Shown: in pieces, positions 15,102 through 23,625 of the stretch | Layout of the letters: each line of letters begins with the position of its first letter | Position numbering within the stretch: position 1 is the first letter of the stretch | Assembly (NCBI RefSeq): GCF_003052605.1 | Contig: NZ_QASO01000037.1 | Coordinates: forward strand, 1-64,000 | Length of the DNA stretch: 64,000 nt | Reading direction: 5' to 3' | From: Ectopseudomonas oleovorans | Lineage (GTDB): Bacteria > Pseudomonadota > Gammaproteobacteria > Pseudomonadales > Pseudomonadaceae | The notes under the pieces: generated by a model | Databases searched by the model: none | Told to the model about the DNA's origin: nothing | What the model saw: the letters and a program-made list of their open reading frames with translations, nothing else | Made by a program: the position numbers and the translations under genes

Positions 15102-17114
15102 ATGCGCCTGTTCTTGTGCGAGAAGCCCTCCCAGGGCAAGGATATTGGCCGGATTCTCGGCGCGACGCAGCGCGGTGAAGGCTGCCTCAACGGCTCCGGC
15201 GTCACGATTACCTGGTGCATCGGCCATCTCGTAGAAGCGGCAGCACCCGAGGTCTATGACGCGGCGCTCAAGCGCTGGTCGCTGGAGCAGTTGCCCATCA
15301 TTCCCCAGCAGTGGCGGGTCGAGGTCAAACCCAAGACCGCCACGCAATTCAAGGTCGTCAAGGCGCTTCTGGCGAAGGCGACCCATCTCGTCATCGCCAC
15401 CGATGCCGACCGCGAGGGCGAGCTGATCGCCCGCGAGATCATCGACCTGTGCGGCTACCGTGGCCCCATCGAGCGCTTGTGGCTATCGGCGCTCAACGAT
15501 GCGTCGATCCGCACCGCGCTCGGCAAGCTGCGACCGTCGTCCGATACGCTGCCGATGTATTACTCGGCGCTGGCGCGTTCGCGGGCAGACTGGCTCGTCG
15601 GCATGAACCTCAGCCGTCTGTTCACGCTGCTCGGGCGGCAGGCGGGCTACGACGGCGTGCTGTCGGTCGGACGTGTCCAGACCCCGACCCTCAAGCTGGT
15701 CGTGGATCGCGACCGCGAAATCGCGGCTTTCAAGTCGGTGCCGTTCTGGGCCATCGACGTGTCTCTGTCCGCAGAGGGTCAGGCTTTCGCCGCGCAGTGG
15801 GTTGCGCCCGATGATTGCACCGACGACGCCGGTCGCTGTCTGCAACAGCCGGTCGCCCAGCAGGCGGCGCAGCAGATTCGCGCTGCGGGCAGCGCCCAGG
15901 TGGTGTCGGTCGGGACCGAGCGCGTGCGTGAAGGCCCGCCCCTACTGTTCGATCTGAGCACCTTGCAGGAGGTCTGTTCCAGGCAGGTCGGGCTGGACGT
16001 GCAGGAGACATTGCAGATCGCCCAGGCCCTGTACGAGACGCACAAGGCCACAACCTACCCGCGCTCGGACTCCGGCTACCTGCCCGAAAGCATGTTCGCC
16101 GAGGTGCCCATCGTCCTGGACAGCCTGCTCAATACCGACCCGTCGCTGCGCCCGATCATGGGGCAGCTCGACCGCTCCCAGCGCTCACGTGCATGGAACG
16201 ACGGCAAGGTCACGGCGCACCACGGCATCATTCCGACGCTCGAACCCGCGAACCTCTCTGCTCTGAGCGAGAAGGAACTGGCGGTGTACCGGCTGATCCG
16301 GGCGCATTACCTGGCGCAGTTCCTCCCGCACCACGAGTTCGACCGTACCGTGGCTGAGTTTTCCTGCGGCCAACAGTCGCTGGTGGCCACTGGTAAACAG
16401 GTGGTCGTCAAGGGTTGGCGTCTGGTGCTGGCCGAACCGCAAGCGGATGAGGACGGCGACGACACGGCGCGCAGCCAGGTGCTGCCCCCACTGCGTGAGG
16501 GCTTGGCGTGCCAGGTGGCCGAGGTCGAGATCAAGGCGCTCAAGACGATGCCGGCCAAGCCCTACACCCAGGGTGAATTGGTCAAATCAATGAAGGGCAT
16601 TGCGCGCTTCGTGACCGACCCGCGCCTGAAGCAGAAGCTCAAAGACACGACGGGTATCGGCACCGAGGCGACGCGAGCCAACATCATCAGCGTGCTGATC
16701 GCCCGTGGCTACATCGTGAAGAAGGGACGCTCCATTCGCGCATCGAATGCGGCGTTCACGCTGATCGACGCCGTGCCTGCGGCGATTGCCGACCCCGGCA
16801 CCACCGCCGTGTGGGAACAGGCGCTCGACATGATCGAGGCGGGCCAGCTCACCCTGGACGTGTTCATCAGCAAGCAGGCCGCCTGGATTTCGCAGTTGAT
16901 CGCGCAGTACGGCAGCATGTCCCTGTCCATCAAGCTTGCCCATGGACCAGCATGCCCGCAGTGCGGCGCATCGACGCGCCAGCGCACCGGCAAGAGCGGT
17001 CCATTCTGGTCGTGCAGTCGCTACCCCGACTGCAAAGGCACGCTGCCGGTCGAATCTGGTCCGCCCAAGCGTGGCGCTTCGCGCTCGCGTAGCAGCGGTC
17101 GCAAAGGTGCCTAA
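15102..17114 (+). CDS. topB: DNA topoisomerase III
   Basis: A 670-residue type IA topoisomerase. The N-terminal TOPRIM domain begins MRLFLCEKPSQGKDIGRILG and contains the metal-binding ATDADREGE near residue 105. The catalytic Tyr lies in TTYPRSDSGYLPES near residue 319. A C-terminal zinc finger (CPQCG, then CSRYPDC) covers about 619-645. It relaxes or decatenates single-stranded DNA, probably resolving replication or transfer intermediates. ICEs of this class normally carry such a gene after ssb. The start is the ATG at 15102; the third 23-base palindrome lies in its upstream gap. Confidence 0.95.
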   Translation: MRLFLCEKPSQGKDIGRILGATQRGEGCLNGSGVTITWCIGHLVEAAAPEVYDAALKRWSLEQLPIIPQQWRVEVKPKTATQFKVVKALLAKATHLVIATDADREGELIAREIIDLCGYRGPIERLWLSALNDASIRTALGKLRPSSDTLPMYYSALARSRADWLVGMNLSRLFTLLGRQAGYDGVLSVGRVQTPTLKLVVDRDREIAAFKSVPFWAIDVSLSAEGQAFAAQWVAPDDCTDDAGRCLQQPVAQQAAQQIRAAGSAQVVSVGTERVREGPPLLFDLSTLQEVCSRQVGLDVQETLQIAQALYETHKATTYPRSDSGYLPESMFAEVPIVLDSLLNTDPSLRPIMGQLDRSQRSRAWNDGKVTAHHGIIPTLEPANLSALSEKELAVYRLIRAHYLAQFLPHHEFDRTVAEFSCGQQSLVATGKQVVVKGWRLVLAEPQADEDGDDTARSQVLPPLREGLACQVAEVEIKALKTMPAKPYTQGELVKSMKGIARFVTDPRLKQKLKDTTGIGTEATRANIISVLIARGYIVKKGRSIRASNAAFTLIDAVPAAIADPGTTAVWEQALDMIEAGQLTLDVFISKQAAWISQLIAQYGSMSLSIKLAHGPACPQCGASTRQRTGKSGPFWSCSRYPDCKGTLPVESGPPKRGASRSRSSGRKGA

Positions 17115-17637
17115 CCGACTCCGTTTCCCGTGGGCCGCACCCTGTTTCAAAGGAGTGGCCCGTGTCCCGCACGCCCCTGCGGGTCGCCCAGCGCGCAACG
17201 CCTTCTTGTCCGTGTGCGCGTCCCGTCGAGCCGTCCCCGGCTGCGGGACCTGAAGGTAGTTTTTCCGCGAACCGCCTCCCGCGTGTTCTGCTGGTCTGTG
17301 TTTCTCCCGCCCACTGCGAAGGGTCCCCCGATGGTTTGCCTGGCAGCGCGAGCCACCCGGAGACCCTTTGTGGTCAGCGGTATTCAGTGCCGGTGCCCAC
17401 CGGCGCAAAAACGGGCTCCCTTTGTGCGCGGATGTGCGCCAGACGATGCCGGCCCCAGCCACGACATGGGCCGGGTGTGATTGCTGATGAGCAGACGGTT
17501 CTAGCGACGACCGGGCCTGCAACAGCCCACGGGTGGTTATTTCCTCCCGAGCCGAAGGTCAGCGAGCCTTCGGCGCCTTTATCTCTCCGATCAACGTTCC
17601 GAGCCAATGGCCGGCCACAGCAACAGGAAACCGACGC
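17115..17637. other. Non-coding region between topB and the accessory block
   Basis: About 520 bases. A frame runs open through it but shows no ribosome binding site, no familiar protein content and atypical composition, so it is left uncalled. A hairpin GCCGAAGG/CCTTCGGC at 17551-17574 lies 60 bases before the next start. No promoter could be identified. Confidence 0.5.
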
Positions 17638-17883
17638 ATGCAACAACCGGAGAAAGTACGAGCCGCGTTCGAGCGCGACCTTGGCAACAAGGTGCTGTTC
17701 ATCAAGGGCGGCAAACTGCTATTCATCGATGGCATCAATCTCAAGGCCATCGCCGACCGTAAGGCGTATTTCGCTTCGCTGCGTGCGCGGCAGGCGCAAC
17801 CCATTGTGGTCCTGGCCGAACTGGGACGGGACGAGGCATTCGCCCTGTGGAAGCAGCATGTCCTGGGCGACACGCCCGAGTGA
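17638..17883 (+). CDS. Small hypothetical ICE protein
   Basis: An 81-residue protein of unknown function. The start at 17638 is preferred to an upstream in-frame start at 17533 because the extra residues look non-coding, and an ACAGGA sequence precedes 17638. Residues 1-40 are alternating charged and hydrophobic (FERDLGNKVLFIKGGKLLFIDG), suggesting a small beta-rich fold; the rest is helical. It ends just before an intrinsic terminator at 17913, so it may be transcribed alone. Confidence 0.6.
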   Translation: MQQPEKVRAAFERDLGNKVLFIKGGKLLFIDGINLKAIADRKAYFASLRARQAQPIVVLAELGRDEAFALWKQHVLGDTPE

Positions 17884-17912
17884 GCCAACGCAGCCACGCA
17901 CCACCCTGACGG

Positions 17913-17933
17913 CCCGCACTCGATGCGGGTTTT
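17913..17933 (+). terminator. Intrinsic terminator
   Basis: CCCGCA and TGCGGG form a hairpin with a five-base loop followed directly by TTTT. It lies 30 bases after the stop codon of the gene at 17638. Confidence 0.7.
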
Positions 17934-18021
17934 CTGTCTCGGCGGCCATCAATCCGGGCTGGGCCGAATGCCGTTTTCCAACTGACGCAGCGCGGCCCCC
18001 GCACCAAGCTGCCCGCATGTT

Positions 18022-18082
18022 AGCTGATTCGTCAGCACATGCCAGCAGCCATGGGTTCCAGGCTGCCGCGGGTTCTTCCCGC
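18022..18082 (+). ncRNA. radC-like structured leader RNA, copy A
   Basis: Three consecutive stems: GCTGA/TCAGC, then the conserved linker ACATGCCAG, then GCAGCC/GGCTGC, then CGCGGG/CCCGCG. Three other copies in the window keep the linker while the stems covary (GCTGAC/GTCAGC, GCCGAC/GTCGGC; GCAACC/GGTTGC, GTAGCC/GGCTAC). It lies in the 5' leader of the gene at 18215. One copy precedes radC, which matches the known radC RNA motif of proteobacterial mobile elements as recalled. Confidence 0.75.
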
Positions 18083-18214
18083 GTAACCCGCCAGTCCGTA
18101 TCGCATCAGGTCTGCGGACACGCGTCCCCGTGACGCCGATGCTTTTTATCCACCGCGTGCGGGAGCTGCCATCCCGTGAGGGACAAGGCCCTCGCTTCTC
18201 CAAGGAGCCCATCC

Positions 18215-18427
18215 ATGTCCCAGCAAGCCTCTTTCGGCCAGTTGGCCTTGATCCATTGCGGCAAGTTCCTGCCGCTCGAAGTCCTGCATAGCGCCGCCGG
18301 CCACTACATCGGCACGCGCGATACCGAAGGTCCCGTTTCGCGGGAATCCAGCGAGTACTTCCGCAGCTATGTCGCGGCTCAACGTGCCCTAGAAAGAGGC
18401 GGCTGGTCCCAGCTCGCCACGCCCTGA
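18215..18427 (+). CDS. Small hypothetical protein behind a radC-like leader
   Basis: A 70-residue protein of unknown function, starting eight bases after a clear AAGGAG. It contains one Cys (IHCGKFLPLEVL) and looks like a compact alpha/beta domain. It is preceded by a radC-like structured leader, as are three other genes here, so its expression is probably linked to theirs. The next gene begins 21 bases downstream with its own ribosome binding site. Confidence 0.65.
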   Translation: MSQQASFGQLALIHCGKFLPLEVLHSAAGHYIGTRDTEGPVSRESSEYFRSYVAAQRALERGGWSQLATP

Positions 18428-18448
18428 TCCAACTGGAGGAATCACGTC

Positions 18449-18841
18449 ATGAACCAGCTTTTGCCACAGGAAGTCGTCGATCAGATCATGCGGGAAGAGC
18501 AGCATTTCGCCGCCGCGCCCCAAGCCTTCTTCGAGGCCTGGAAGCGCGGTGTAGAGATCGCTGGCCCGCAATGGTTTGGCGACGGCACACGCGAAGGCCT
18601 GAACCAGGCCAAGAGCAAGTGGGATCTGCGTCCCGACATGCTGCGTGCCAACGACGCTCTCGGCGTCCTGAGCAGCGGAGAACGCATGTTCCTGTCCGCC
18701 ATGTTCAGCTTCTACAACGCGCGCGAGGGCGGTGCCATGCTCAAGCGCTGCCACTTCCAAGGACTGTCGGACTTCGACGGTCTCGATCTGCAACGCCGCA
18801 AGGTCATCGCCGACCTGCTGGTGAACTACAGCGGTTGGTGA
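18449..18841 (+). CDS. Hypothetical ICE accessory protein
   Basis: A 130-residue mostly helical protein of unknown function. It starts behind CTGGAGGAA. The C-terminal half (LSSGERMFLSAMFSFYNAREGG, DGLDLQRRKVIADLLVNYSGW) looks like a well-folded helical domain with many aromatic residues. No catalytic motif, signal peptide or membrane helix is seen. It follows the small gene at 18215 closely and may be in the same transcript. Confidence 0.65.
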   Translation: MNQLLPQEVVDQIMREEQHFAAAPQAFFEAWKRGVEIAGPQWFGDGTREGLNQAKSKWDLRPDMLRANDALGVLSSGERMFLSAMFSFYNAREGGAMLKRCHFQGLSDFDGLDLQRRKVIADLLVNYSGW

Positions 18842-19055
18842 GCCAGCTTCCGGAATATCACCACCTTGTCGTTCGCCACCCCATGAGGGACATGCGCCCA
18901 CCAGGCCATGTCCCTCAATTTTCCCTCCGTCAGCCAGCGCCGATTGGCCCAAAGCCATCGATCAGTGCCGCCTGACGCTTTTTCGACTTTCAACCCACCG
19001 GGGTCCAGTTCCCGGTGGCGGGGATTGGCTCCATTATTCAATCTGGAGAAATCCT

Positions 19056-19793
19056 ATGACCCAGAATCCCAACCCCTTTGTACGCGGCTACTGGAATCTG
19101 AAAATCGTCCGAACGCTGTGCATCAGCTACGAGGACGGAAGCCCGCATGTGTGGCGAAATATCCACCCGAGCCAGCAACACCTTTCCGACGAGGAGCTGA
19201 TTGCATCGTCCTGCATCGTCACCAGCGATTTCGCGGTGGTCACGAACCACTCTGAACCTGTGAGTGCCGAGGTGCTGGCCGAATGCGATGCCGATGAAGG
19301 CGTTAACGGCGAAGGCGTGGTCGGAGCCGTGGTCTATGCCATTCATGGCGAGGACTTCGACGGTCGCCTGATCCACGTCGGTGACAGCTATTCGGTCGAG
19401 GCCGCGCGGGAAGTCGTACAGCGCCTGAGTTTCGAGACCGGCTACTACAGCCGATGCTGGGAGATCAGCAGCGCGCACATCAGCCCGGAAACCGGCCAGT
19501 ACCTCGCCAATCTGGCAGACCTTGCCACGCCGGAGGCCTTTTTGTTCATCGCCTTTCGGGTTCCGTACAGCCCGGCGATCGGCGTCAAGCTGATCTCCAC
19601 GCCCTGGACGGACAAGAACCTGGAGCACGCCGAGGGCATCACCGCCGAGCAGCTTCGGCAGGAGCACCGCAGCAAGGGCATACCCGCCGACCTGGCGAAC
19701 ATCCTGGAGCTGGCTGGCCAGGCCGATGTGCGCATCCTCATCCTCGACGCTGACGCGCCCGTGTTGCTGGGCCTGCCGCTGGCCGAGCCCTAG
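19056..19793 (+). CDS. Hypothetical ICE accessory protein
   Basis: A 245-residue acidic protein of unknown function behind a TGGAGAAA ribosome binding site. Two stretches stand out: EDFDGRLIHVGDSYSVEAAREVVQRLSFETGYYSRCWEISSAHI at about 105-148, which is aromatic-rich and looks folded, and VRILILDADAPVLLGLPL at the C-terminus. A DUF5983-like assignment was considered for the central part but could not be confirmed. It has no membrane segments and is probably cytoplasmic. Confidence 0.65.
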   Translation: MTQNPNPFVRGYWNLKIVRTLCISYEDGSPHVWRNIHPSQQHLSDEELIASSCIVTSDFAVVTNHSEPVSAEVLAECDADEGVNGEGVVGAVVYAIHGEDFDGRLIHVGDSYSVEAAREVVQRLSFETGYYSRCWEISSAHISPETGQYLANLADLATPEAFLFIAFRVPYSPAIGVKLISTPWTDKNLEHAEGITAEQLRQEHRSKGIPADLANILELAGQADVRILILDADAPVLLGLPLAEP

Positions 19794-19887
19794 CAAACAC
19801 ACCACGCGCCCACCTTCCTCTTTGCCCTCCATGCCAGCCCGTCTCCTTTCTGGGAGCCGGGCTGGTCCAATTCCATAGGAGCACTTT

Positions 19888-20166
19888 ATGTTCCCCGACC
19901 TCATCTCGCCCGCACGCGACTTCGAGCATCAGCTTGGAGCCTGCGTCAACGCCATGGGCCAGGACGACGCCATCGGCCAGATTCTGGTGTTCGAGCGCTT
20001 GAGCGGCATGCTGCACATGCGCCATATCGCCAGCGCCGATCTGGCAGACACCGACATTGATGCCTACGAAATGGTCGTCTTCGACGGCGGCAATACCGGC
20101 GGCGACTCGTGGAAGCACGTGTTCTTTCCACGTCAGCGCGAACACTACTTCGTGTACCAAGTCTGA
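19888..20166 (+). CDS. Small hypothetical ICE protein
   Basis: A 92-residue acidic protein (many Asp and Glu) of unknown function. It starts behind ATAGGAGCA. The segment GGNTGGDSWKHVFFPRQREHYFVYQV at the C-terminus is rich in aromatic residues. High acidity and small size are features shared with DNA-mimic anti-restriction proteins, but that is only a suggestion. It is the last gene before the second radC-like leader. Confidence 0.6.
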   Translation: MFPDLISPARDFEHQLGACVNAMGQDDAIGQILVFERLSGMLHMRHIASADLADTDIDAYEMVVFDGGNTGGDSWKHVFFPRQREHYFVYQV

Positions 20167-20280
20167 CCACCCAGCCGCTTTCGAGGGGCCTTTTCTTGTC
20201 GCGGCGCAGGAAAGCGGGTGCGGCGCGGTGCGGTTTCCTGAGCGCAGGCCGCTCACTCAAGGGCCATCTTTACCCCATGT

Positions 20281-20354
20281 TCGTCGGCGTTGCCGACACA
20301 TGCCCAGGCAGCCAAGACCTTCAAGGCTGCAAGCGCGGGAAACCGTGCTGGTTG
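20281..20354 (+). ncRNA. radC-like structured leader RNA, copy B
   Basis: Stem 1 GTCGGC/GCCGAC at 20283-20297, conserved linker ACATGCCCAGG, stem 2 GCAGCC/GGCTGC ending at 20330, and a third stem GCGCGG/CCGTGC. Stem sequences differ from the other copies while pairing is kept. It lies about 95-165 bases upstream of the gene at 20447. Confidence 0.75.
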
Positions 20355-20446
20355 TTTCTTTCTACGGACGCATCGCGCCCATCCACCCACAAGGGACCTC
20401 TCCCTTGCGGGCGGGGAATCCCTTGTTCTTCCTCAAGGAGATTCAC

Positions 20447-21259
20447 ATGGATCGCTCTCTTATCAAGACCCTGATGCCTTCGCTGGTCGCAGGCCATGTG
20501 CCCCGCAACGTGCGGTCGTTCAAGTACCGCGTGTTCGATGATCAGCCACAGTCCTCGACACTGGGCTTTGTCATTGATCCCCAGCCCTTCGACGGCAAGG
20601 TGGTCGCAGCCAGCGAAGACGCCATCGTCGTCAAGCTCAAGCCCAGCGAGTTCGCGGTACTCGATCCCAACCTGGTGACCACCGTTCCCAGCGAGGGCAC
20701 CAAGGTGCATGTCCAACCCTACGCACGGCACCGTTTCGATGGGCTGCGCGCGGACACCCCGGAAGAGCGCACCGAGATGACGTCCGACGGGGTTCCCTAC
20801 ACCGTCAAGACGCACATCCTCGGCTCTGCGCCGGCCAAGCTGCCCATCCCCGAGCCGCAGTGCATGGAACTGGGCCAGCTCATCCAGCAGTTGGAGGAAA
20901 TGCCGGCGCCCGATGGCTTCCGGCGGATCACCCACATGCTGGTCGATGCGGGTGCCCGGGACTTCACCTGGGTCGATCCCAAGCCTTCCAAGATCATCGA
21001 GACACCTCCTGCGATCAGCTTCACGGTCTCGACCGCGAAGTTCGCCGGCCAGGTGACGATCCTCTACCAGCCCGGCAGCGATACCTATGCGGTGGAGCTG
21101 CGCCGCGACGGCGAGTTGGTCGATCGGCACGACGAGGTGTATTTCGACATGCTCGGCGAAGTGCTGGAGCGACTCGTCGACGACGGACGTTGGCGCCTGA
21201 TCGATGTGAGCGTGATCGGCGCGGAGACGTCCCGACGGCGCCGCGCTGTACCGGCGTGA
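20447..21259 (+). CDS. Hypothetical ICE protein behind a radC-like leader
   Basis: A 270-residue protein of unknown function. The start at 20447 follows AAGGAG; an upstream in-frame extension runs through the leader RNA and is rejected. The first 100 residues look beta-rich (GFVIDPQPFDGKVVAASEDAIVVKLKPSEFAVLD), and a second part at about 150-255 is mixed alpha/beta (FAGQVTILYQPGSDTYAVEL). No membrane segment is seen and it is probably cytoplasmic. It is followed by an intrinsic terminator, so with its leader it forms a separate transcription unit. Confidence 0.7.
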   Translation: MDRSLIKTLMPSLVAGHVPRNVRSFKYRVFDDQPQSSTLGFVIDPQPFDGKVVAASEDAIVVKLKPSEFAVLDPNLVTTVPSEGTKVHVQPYARHRFDGLRADTPEERTEMTSDGVPYTVKTHILGSAPAKLPIPEPQCMELGQLIQQLEEMPAPDGFRRITHMLVDAGARDFTWVDPKPSKIIETPPAISFTVSTAKFAGQVTILYQPGSDTYAVELRRDGELVDRHDEVYFDMLGEVLERLVDDGRWRLIDVSVIGAETSRRRRAVPA

Positions 21260-21296
21260 CACCACGAAAAGTACCAGGCGACATGCCCCCACAGGC

Positions 21297-21327
21297 TCTC
21301 CCTCCATTCGGAAGGAGGGCCTTTTTT
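21297..21327 (+). terminator. Intrinsic terminator
   Basis: CCCTCC at 21300-21305 and GGAGGG at 21314-21319 form a hairpin, followed by CC and a run of six T. It lies 40 bases after the stop of the gene at 20447. Confidence 0.75.
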
Positions 21328-21418
21328 CTGCCGTGGGAGATTTCATCAAAGGGAATCGATCGGATACCGATTGATGGCTGCCTCGCGCGCGAGGCCTGGC
21401 CATGCTGAGCCCATGCCT

Positions 21419-21485
21419 GCTGACGTTGTCAGCGACATGCCAGGCAACCATCGGTCTTCGAGGTTGCGGCGCAGTTCCCACTGCG
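21419..21485 (+). ncRNA. radC-like structured leader RNA, copy C
   Basis: Stem 1 GCTGAC/GTCAGC at 21419-21433, conserved linker ACATGCCAGG, stem 2 GCAACC/GGTTGC ending at 21467, stem 3 CGCAG/CTGCG at 21470-21485. It is the leader of the DUF3577 gene. The G-C to A-T changes in stem 2 relative to copies A and B are compensated, which supports an RNA structure. Confidence 0.78.
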
Positions 21486-21637
21486 TGACCGAGCCAGCTC
21501 GCACCGCATCCATCCGCGAGCGGCCACCAGTCTCTGGTGGTGGATGCTTTCGCCTTATCAACCCATCGCGGGGTTACGCACCTTTCCCCGCTGCGTGGGG
21601 CCGGTGTGTCTCCGCTTCATCCCTATGGAGATTCACC

Positions 21638-22552
21638 ATGAGCACCACGTCCAACGAGAAATCGTATTTCGACCTCCACACCTCGGGCATCGGTTACATC
21701 CAGCGTGCCCGTGAAGTGCCTGTTCGGGGCGGCCGCCGTGCGCAGCCTTTCCTGGCATGCACCATCGCCGCGCTGGTCGGTTCCGCAAAGGATCCCAGCT
21801 ATCGCTATTTCGACGTCAAGGTCTCGGGTGCCGAGGCCAAGAAGCTGGTCGAGCGCTACATCGGCGTTGACGATCCCAAGCAGCGCCCACTGGTGCGCTT
21901 TCGCCTCGGCGACCTGTGGGGCGATGCGTATATCCGCGACAAGGGTGAGCAGAAAGGCCAAGCCGCCGCGTCCCTCAAGGCGCGACTGCTCAAGGCCGAG
22001 CCGCTTGACCGGGCCGAACTGGCTTCGATCAGGCAGCACGAGCTGGTCACCCGCGGCATCGGCTACCTCAGCCGTCCGAAGGACGTCACACCCAAAGATG
22101 GCGACCCGTTCCTCTCTTGCACCGTCGCCGCTCTGGCCGGGCCTGTCGATGAACCGGAGTATCGGTACTTCGACACCATCGTCACCACCCCTGAAGCCGA
22201 GCATCTGGTTCGCCGGTGCGTGCAGGCCATCGAAGGGGACTGCAAGGTGCTGATCGCTTTCCGTCTCAACGACATGAAGATCGATCCGTACATCCGCACC
22301 AAGGGTGAGCGCGCTGGGGAACCGGCCGCAAGCCTGGATTCGACACTGATCCACATCGGCCTGATCAAGATCGACGGCACCAAGGTCTATCCGACGAGCC
22401 CCGCGCAAGCAGATTCGCCGCCGGCCCAGGACGCTCCCGCGCCCGAAGCCGAGGACGCCGCCCCCGCTGCAGATCAGCCTGCCGAGCCCGCCGAGTGCGA
22501 GCCCGAAGGTGAAGTCGAGGAGCAGGAGCCGGCATTGGCTGCTTCGTTCTGA
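21638..22552 (+). CDS. STY4534/DUF3577-family ICE replication-associated protein
   Basis: A 304-residue protein of the DUF3577 (STY4534) family, annotated as ICE replication proteins. It contains two tandem copies of the domain: about residues 10-120 and 130-240, each with GIGY, PFLxCTxAAL and YRYFD signatures. A disordered acidic tail rich in Ala, Pro and Glu follows. Nothing enzymatic is seen; the family function is unproven. The start is the ATG at 21638 behind TGGAGA. It is preceded by a radC-like leader and followed by a hairpin at 22556. Confidence 0.85.
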   Translation: MSTTSNEKSYFDLHTSGIGYIQRAREVPVRGGRRAQPFLACTIAALVGSAKDPSYRYFDVKVSGAEAKKLVERYIGVDDPKQRPLVRFRLGDLWGDAYIRDKGEQKGQAAASLKARLLKAEPLDRAELASIRQHELVTRGIGYLSRPKDVTPKDGDPFLSCTVAALAGPVDEPEYRYFDTIVTTPEAEHLVRRCVQAIEGDCKVLIAFRLNDMKIDPYIRTKGERAGEPAASLDSTLIHIGLIKIDGTKVYPTSPAQADSPPAQDAPAPEAEDAAPAADQPAEPAECEPEGEVEEQEPALAASF

Positions 22553-22555
22553 TCC

Positions 22556-22581
22556 GGCATGGCCCCTCATGGGGCCTTGCC
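22556..22581 (+). terminator. Hairpin after DUF3577 gene
   Basis: GGC-AT-GGCCCC, a four-base loop, GGGGCC-TT-GCC: a strong stem just after the stop codon. Only a pyrimidine-rich tail (GCTTCTCCTT) follows, so it may be a weak terminator or a 3' stabilising hairpin. Confidence 0.5.
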
Positions 22582-22702
22582 GCTTCTCCTTGCTGCATCT
22601 GCAGCGTCCTCCATCCGCATAGCGCGCTCGCGCATTTCTTCCCCCGAGTTCCGCGTGGTCAGACGGCCGCGCGGTTGTCGCATTTTTCACAGGAGAACAG
22701 CC

Positions 22703-23530
22703 ATGTCTCTGGCATCCCGTTTTGCTCCGCAGTCCCCGATCCTGCGCTCAGATCGCCCGCTCTCGGACGACCGCATTCGCGCCATTGCTCCATCAATCTT
22801 CGCCGACGCTCCGCATGGGAGCCGATCCGAGCGGTATGCCTACATACCGACCTCGACCGTGCTCGCCAAGCTGCGCCAGGAGGGTTTCGAGCCCTTCATG
22901 GTGTGCCAGACGCGCGTGCGCAACGAGGATCGGCGCGAGCACACCAAGCATCTCATCCGACTTCGCCATGCCAGCCAGATCAACGGCGACGAGGCGAACG
23001 AGATCATCCTGCTCAACAGCCACGACGGCACGAGCAGTTACCAGATGCTGGCAGGCATGTTCAGATTCGTCTGCCACAACGGCCTGGTCTGCGGCGATAC
23101 CACCGCCGACATCCGTGTCCCGCACAAGGGGGATGTGGCCAGCCAGGTGATCGAAGGCGCCTACGAAGTCCTTGAAGGCTTCGAGCGCGTGAAGGACTCG
23201 CGCGATGCGATGTGCACCATCACCCTCGATGAGGGCGAAGCAGAAATCTTCGCGCACTCAGCGCTGGCACTCAAGTACGACGATCCTGCCAAGCCGACGC
23301 CTGTCACGGAGCGTCAACTGCTCGCGCCCAGGCGCTGGGACGACCGCAGGGATGACCTGTGGGCCGTCTTCAACCGTGTCCAAGAGAACCTCGTCAAGGG
23401 GGGCCTGAATGGACGCTCGGCCAATGGCCGCAATCAGCGCACCCGCCCGGTGCAAGGCATCGACCAGAACCTGCGCCTGAACCGGGCGTTGTGGCTCCTG
23501 GCCGAAGGCATGCGCCAGCTCAAGGCGTGA
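22703..23530 (+). CDS. DUF932 domain protein
   Basis: A 275-residue protein of the DUF932 family, commonly carried by phages, plasmids and ICEs. Typical family segments are YAYIPTSTVLAKLRQEGFEP, VCQTRVRN, HLIRLRHA, ILLNSHDGTSSYQMLAGMFRFVCHNGLV and the C-terminal VQGIDQNLRLNRALWLLAEGM. The family function is not established; it is sometimes linked to DNA modification or anti-restriction contexts. AGGAG lies nine bases before the ATG. It is preceded by a hairpin rather than by a radC-like leader. Confidence 0.85.
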   Translation: MSLASRFAPQSPILRSDRPLSDDRIRAIAPSIFADAPHGSRSERYAYIPTSTVLAKLRQEGFEPFMVCQTRVRNEDRREHTKHLIRLRHASQINGDEANEIILLNSHDGTSSYQMLAGMFRFVCHNGLVCGDTTADIRVPHKGDVASQVIEGAYEVLEGFERVKDSRDAMCTITLDEGEAEIFAHSALALKYDDPAKPTPVTERQLLAPRRWDDRRDDLWAVFNRVQENLVKGGLNGRSANGRNQRTRPVQGIDQNLRLNRALWLLAEGMRQLKA

Positions 23531-23625
23531 TGCCAAGTGGACCTTGCCCACCTCGGGCGAGGTTCATTTCCTCTCATCCACCGGCTGCCACCAGCCGTCC
23601 GTCATTCATCATCAGGAGTACCACC

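Larger units (their letters stand above)
17884..18214. other. Intergenic region with terminator and leader RNA
   Basis: The left part holds an intrinsic terminator (17913-17933) and the centre a radC-like structured leader (18022-18082). The last 130 bases carry further small hairpins and end in the AAGGAG ribosome binding site of the gene at 18215. No open frame is credible. Confidence 0.6.
21260..21637. other. Intergenic region with terminator and leader RNA
   Basis: 378 bases. The left end has a terminator at 21297-21327, the middle a radC-like leader (21419-21485). Between the leader and the DUF3577 start lie further small hairpins, including CCACCAGtctCTGGTGG at about 21525-21541. No gene is supported. 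Confidence 0.6.

Noticed and set aside
17162..18133. Long open frame between topB and the gene at 18215
   Set aside because: It overlaps the better supported gene at 17638, a terminator and a structured leader, and its protein looks random for GC-rich DNA.
22557..22700. Possible radC-like leader upstream of the DUF932 gene
   Set aside because: It contains a hairpin but neither the ACATGCC linker nor the three-stem order.
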